DNA from: Syntrophaceae bacterium UBA6255
GTDB lineage: Bacteria > Desulfobacterota > Syntrophia > Syntrophales > Smithellaceae
Length of the DNA: 9,961 nucleotides
NCBI GenBank assembly: GCA_002441205.1
Contig: DJVN01000081.1
Coordinates: forward strand, 18,550 to 28,510
Direction: 5' to 3'
Numbering within the stretch: the first letter of the stretch is position 1; each line of letters begins with the position of its first letter. The notes under the pieces are model-generated. The model was not told the origin of the DNA, searched no databases, and was given only the letters and a program-made list of their open reading frames with translations. The translations under genes and the position numbers were made by a program. This document shows positions 7,805 through 9,961 of this stretch, piece by piece.

Positions 7805-8746
7805 TCACTCCTTCTTAAATATTTTTAATTTATTGAACGCATCCATCACACCTTTTTCTTGAATAAGGATGCCTTCTGTATCGTAGGATGTTTGTTTTAT
7901 TATACCTGACGCATCAATATGCGCAAAGGCAACAAGGCCCGTCTCAGAGCTTAGTGGATTACAAATAGGAAGTCCTTCAGCGCCATTTTCACTAATTGCT
8001 AGAGGAAGACTCCCGTGATATGCGTTTACCCATTTCCGTAATGTGATGGTGGTCTTCTCATCTATGCCTACACCCTTTCCTACAGCTAATTCAGGTAGTA
8101 ATAAAAATTCGGACGCTCCAATATCTGTGGCTAAATGAACAGCAGTGTCAAGGTCGCCGATTGTCTTTGAGTTAACAACAAAATTAATCCCGAAACGAAC
8201 AATACGTTTAAGTGCAGTGATTCGATCAATCAATGTATCAAATGGTCGACATCGGATGGATTCATATGTGGGTCCAACTCCATCCATACTCACTCTGACA
8301 AAATGGAGATGGCCACTAAGTTCATACAGTAGTTGATCGTTTAATCGATGAGCATGTGTGGTCATAGTTACTGCAAGATTAGTCTCTCGCACAGCGTAGG
8401 CACATATTTCCAACAACCTCGGATAAAGAGTTGGTTCTCCTCCGCCGAAACCCACGCCAATGCACCCATTGGCATCCAGTTCGTCAAGCCAGCTAGTCAA
8501 TTTATCGAAGGAGAGCATCGCGGGAAATTTGGATACATAACAATGAGGACATTTTAGATCGCAGGCATTAGTTAACGCCACCGATACTTGTCGTGGTGCT
8601 GACGACCACATATTTATTGGTGGTTTGATTTCATCAACTAGAAAATTTATTCCAGTAATTCTATTAAAGAAATGCAGACCGGCCGGTCCAGTGCGGACCT
8701 TTAAATGGCACTTTAAAGTTTTTGATAAATTATTGTCTCTGTCCAT
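7805..8746 (-). CDS. Radical SAM enzyme of the nuclease-NTPase cassette, lacking SPASM cysteines
   Basis: This 313-aa first gene of the operon encodes a radical S-adenosylmethionine enzyme, expected to bind a [4Fe-4S] cluster and cleave SAM to start radical chemistry. The cluster motif CX3CX2C is C62, C66 and C69 (NACDLKCPHCY). The SAM-contact GGGEP is at 101-105 and a ribose-contact-like SMDG at 153-156. A 50-residue N-terminal extension with RTGPAGLHFFNR precedes the barrel. The C-terminal segment (about 258-313, FAHIDASGIIKQTSY) resembles the layout of a SPASM/twitch domain, but only one cysteine (C262) is present, so no auxiliary cluster is expected. It resembles peptide-modifying and MoaA/PqqE-type enzymes more than viperin, but the substrate cannot be read from sequence. 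The ATG at 8744-8746 has no clear Shine-Dalgarno. An internal start at M46 would remove the N-terminal extension, which looks like part of a folded domain, so the longer form is preferred. Confidence 0.88.
   Translation of the reverse strand: MDRDNNLSKTLKCHLKVRTGPAGLHFFNRITGINFLVDEIKPPINMWSSAPRQVSVALTNACDLKCPHCYVSKFPAMLSFDKLTSWLDELDANGCIGVGFGGGEPTLYPRLLEICAYAVRETNLAVTMTTHAHRLNDQLLYELSGHLHFVRVSMDGVGPTYESIRCRPFDTLIDRITALKRIVRFGINFVVNSKTIGDLDTAVHLATDIGASEFLLLPELAVGKGVGIDEKTTITLRKWVNAYHGSLPLAISENGAEGLPICNPLSSETGLVAFAHIDASGIIKQTSYDTEGILIQEKGVMDAFNKLKIFKKE
7808..7813 (-). promoter_or_regulatory. Shine-Dalgarno AAGGAG deciding the start of the small cassette gene
   Basis: On the minus strand AAGGAG is followed by 8 bases and then ATG (7797-7799), ideal spacing. 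The alternative in-frame GTG at 7806-7808 overlaps the site itself and could not be used with it. The motif lies inside the last codons of the radical SAM gene, which favours coupled translation. Confidence 0.8.
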
Positions 8747-8771
8747 GTTATCGATTTAGTAGAACTAAATT

Positions 8772-8800
8772 TTAATATGCGAATTCACTATTTTCGGCAA
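8772..8800 (-). promoter_or_regulatory. Alternative weak promoter for the cassette
   Basis: On the minus strand TTGCCG (8795-8800) and TATTAA (8772-8777) are separated by 17 bases and each match the sigma-70 consensus at 4 of 6 positions. The site would give a leader of about 20 bases before the radical SAM ATG. It competes with the upstream candidate at 8834-8864; neither is proven. Confidence 0.25.
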
Positions 8801-8833
8801 TTTAAAAATTATGCATATTGAAGAATTGCAAGC

Positions 8834-8864
8834 ATCAAAGCACTCTTGATTGATAGTTGTCAAT
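8834..8864 (-). promoter_or_regulatory. Candidate cassette promoter with overlapping inverted repeats
   Basis: On the minus strand a consensus TTGACA (8858-8863) is followed after 18 bases by TTTGAT (8834-8839, 4 of 6 matches to TATAAT), about 90 bases upstream of the radical SAM start. Two inverted repeats overlie it: ATCAA-7-TTGAT (8834-8850) and ATTGA-6-TCAAT (8849-8864). They could be operator half-sites for a repressor. The perfect -35 is persuasive; the -10 is weak, and AT-rich sequence makes short inverted repeats likely by chance. Confidence 0.4.
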
Positions 8865-8916
8865 ATTAATTCATATTTATCTCTTCAATGCTACTCAACA
8901 CAGAAAATGTCAGGGC

Positions 8917-9066
8917 TCAGAGCCACCGACGCACCCTCCCCTTGTATTCGGCATATGCCTCTCCGAATATGGCCGCCAGCGCCCGCTCTTCAGGTTTTAT
9001 TTGGAAGCGGTTGATGTAAAGCACGAATGCGACCGGCCCCATGAGCGCCCAGGCAGAAAGAATGAA
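8917..9066 (-). pseudogene. C-terminal remnant of an isoprenylcysteine carboxyl methyltransferase (ICMT)-family gene
   Basis: The minus strand reads 49 codons ending in a stop at 8917-8919. The protein contains the membrane-helix end LMGPVAFVLYINRFQ, then PEERALAAIFGEAYAEY and the terminal RVRRWL. This matches the conserved C-terminus of ICMT/PEMT-like integral-membrane methyltransferases: an N-R-F pair, EERAL, FG..Y..Y and a final RRWL. The rest of the enzyme, including the RNPMY-like SAM-binding part, is missing. An in-frame TGA lies at 9067-9069, and no other frame upstream restores it. Full-length relatives have roughly 150-200 residues, so this is a truncated fragment. It is visibly more GC-rich than its neighbours, suggesting a different origin or an older gene destroyed by rearrangement. 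The internal ATG (residue 9) is unlikely to give a functional protein. Confidence 0.75.
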
Positions 9067-9078
9067 TCAACCGAATAT

Positions 9079-9231
9079 TTAACTTTCCTGATTATCTTTC
9101 GGAAATTGCGATATTATTGAGTTGCCCGAAAGCTTTTCCGGCATGGAATTGATGGCTTGCCTTGTCCTCTTGCCAATTATGAGACCAATGAATACCGCTT
9201 TCGGCATCTTTTCGTGCTTTTTAGGCTTCAT
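9079..9231 (-). CDS. Doubtful 50-aa ORF overlapping the end of the exported-protein gene
   Basis: An ATG at 9229-9231 overlaps the last 11 bases of the upstream gene in another frame and opens 50 codons ending at TAA 9079-9081. The protein is basic (MKPKKHEKMPK) with a short hydrophobic run AVFIGLIIG and an ordinary polar remainder. I recognise no family. No Shine-Dalgarno lies at proper spacing; the nearest purine-rich stretch, GGGGAGAG, is over 20 bases upstream. It fills the space between the upstream gene and the ICMT remnant, so it may be a real coupled small gene, a decayed fragment or chance. Confidence 0.25.
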   Translation of the reverse strand: MKPKKHEKMPKAVFIGLIIGKRTRQAINSMPEKLSGNSIISQFPKDNQES

Positions 9232-9880
9232 CTGTAATAAATGGCTTTTGTTCTCTCCCCTCTTTCGACAATTTAGCCTCTATCAAACCAATTGCCTCTG
9301 TTTCAATTTTGCAAAGCAATTGAATTTGTTGATCTGATGGCATTGAAGAAGGCATCACAATTCTAAAAGGTCTGGTTTTTTCGCCTTTTAAAGATTTATT
9401 GAGAATAATAGCGGCCAGTTTTTCGCTGGCCTGCTCTGGTGTGGCATTGTCGGCACAACCTACTGCTGTTATACCATTATATTTTATGCACATTTTAAAA
9501 ACATAATGCTCTGCCATAGGCAGTAATGGTTCATCTTCCGACAAAGGACTGAATTGAACGGGGCGGAGAAGTTCGTCAGTAGATTGGTGCGTGATGTTAA
9601 TCCTGGTCATGTCTTGAGTGGGTGTGTACTGATTATGGTATTGAGAAGTATCCGGCAACGTGGATGAGGGTGTGTTTCCGGGTGAGTTTGGAGTTATGTC
9701 AGGAATTTTTACATTAGGAGGCAATTCGACTGGCAATAAATTGATAAGGTTCCCGAAATTAAGCGACGTACCTTCGGTATGCCCTACTCCTACACCGCCC
9801 TGAATCAGATAAAAAAAGGATATGAATAAAATAAGATATAAATTGATTATTGCTCTTTTTCTAAAACTCTTTAAAATCAT
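9221..9880 (-). CDS. Exported or membrane-anchored protein of unknown function with Pro/Thr/Ser-rich linker
   Basis: I do not recognise the family of this 219-aa protein. The N-terminus is basic (KSFRKR) followed by a hydrophobic stretch of about 17 residues (11-27, IINLYLILFISFFYLIQ), consistent with a signal peptide or anchor; no clear signal peptidase I site or lipobox is visible. Residues about 50-90 are rich in Pro, Thr, Ser and Asn, like an extracytoplasmic linker. Residues about 110-180 look folded, with HYVFKMCIKYNGITAVGC holding C131 and C142, which could form a disulphide. The end (182-210) is probably helical and holds C190. The ATG is supported by GGAAG at 9888-9892, 7 bases upstream. 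It runs in the same direction as the radical SAM cassette but is separated by 474 bases with a gene remnant, so a functional link is not indicated. Confidence 0.65.
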   Translation of the reverse strand: MILKSFRKRAIINLYLILFISFFYLIQGGVGVGHTEGTSLNFGNLINLLPVELPPNVKIPDITPNSPGNTPSSTLPDTSQYHNQYTPTQDMTRINITHQSTDELLRPVQFSPLSEDEPLLPMAEHYVFKMCIKYNGITAVGCADNATPEQASEKLAAIILNKSLKGEKTRPFRIVMPSSMPSDQQIQLLCKIETEAIGLIEAKLSKEGREQKPFITDEA

Positions 9881-9898
9881 TGATCTACTTCCACTTGT

Positions 9899-9961
9899 TT
9901 AAGTAAAACTAGATTTTTTTCCTTCTTCCGACGACTGCGCAGATGACATCATAGAGTTTCT
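9899..9961 (-). other. Right edge: possible 3' end of an upstream gene
   Basis: On the minus strand one frame is open from the window edge for 20 codons, ending with SSEEGKKSSFT and a TAA at 9899-9901, 18 bases before the start of the exported-protein gene. The polar tail and close spacing would suit the end of an operon partner. A second frame is also open from the edge (DVICAVVGRRKKI, then TAG), so the reading frame cannot be decided from these 61 bases. Confidence 0.2.

Noticed and set aside
7800..7808. GTG start for the small cassette gene giving a GTGA overlap with the radical SAM stop
   Set aside because: The GTG overlaps the AAGGAG ribosome-binding site, whereas the ATG at 7797-7799 has ideal 8-base spacing and begins the MKIWHGYG segment.
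7805..8746. Radical SAM protein as a prokaryotic viperin
   Set aside because: It has CX3CX2C like all radical SAM enzymes, but the N-terminal extension and SPASM-like tail fit peptide-modifying or MoaA-like enzymes better; I see no viperin-specific nucleotide-binding signature.
8857..9120. Plus-strand 87-codon ORF across the intergenic region
   Set aside because: The opposite strand carries the recognisable ICMT C-terminus; the plus-strand translation is unlike any family and mirrors that remnant.
9122..9337. Plus-strand 71-codon ORF rich in Leu, Phe and Cys
   Set aside because: It lies antisense to the exported-protein gene and the small ORF, has no ribosome-binding site and looks like a shadow of those frames.

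Overview
The window looks like a chromosomal piece of an anaerobic bacterium, most plausibly a Desulfobacterota/Syntrophales-type organism. This inference rests on an indolepyruvate:ferredoxin oxidoreductase pair (an oxygen-sensitive ferredoxin-linked 2-oxoacid enzyme), a zinc-finger-less DnaJ of the CbpA type beside it, and a degenerate palindromic repeat beginning TGTCATT.GCGAG, a kind I associate with such genomes. No rRNA or marker gene is present, so the assignment is tentative. No tRNA, rRNA, CRISPR array, integrase, transposase or complete insertion sequence was seen.

Left region (1-2952, + strand): the 3' part of iorA (cut by the window edge), iorB 19 bases later, then a CbpA/DnaJ-like co-chaperone. 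This is ordinary metabolism and protein-folding sequence. A short REP-like palindrome and about 140 bases without any gene follow.

Centre (3142-8746, - strand, read right to left): a compact three-gene operon, convergent with the dnaJ-like gene. In order of transcription it encodes a radical SAM enzyme (313 aa), a small soluble protein (131 aa after start correction; from memory it resembles DUF6375) and a 1419-aa protein. The large protein joins an N-terminal PD-(D/E)xK-like nuclease domain to a NACHT/STAND-type P-loop NTPase and a very long C-terminal region. The genes are separated by 5 and 2 bases. A nuclease on a STAND switch is the architecture of Avs-type anti-phage proteins. The companion radical SAM enzyme and small protein are what make this cassette unusual, and it is the best candidate here for an undescribed defence or conflict system. 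A promoter with overlapping inverted repeats lies just upstream.

Right region (8747-9961, - strand): a 49-codon C-terminal remnant of an isoprenylcysteine carboxyl methyltransferase (ICMT)-family gene, visibly GC-richer than its surroundings; a doubtful 50-codon ORF; and a gene for an unrecognised exported or membrane-anchored protein. The remnant indicates past rearrangement beside the cassette.

How the genes might work together (inference): the radical SAM enzyme could modify the small protein or a small molecule, and the large nuclease-NTPase would act as sensor and effector, cutting nucleic acid when triggered. The flanking genes show no functional link to the cassette.
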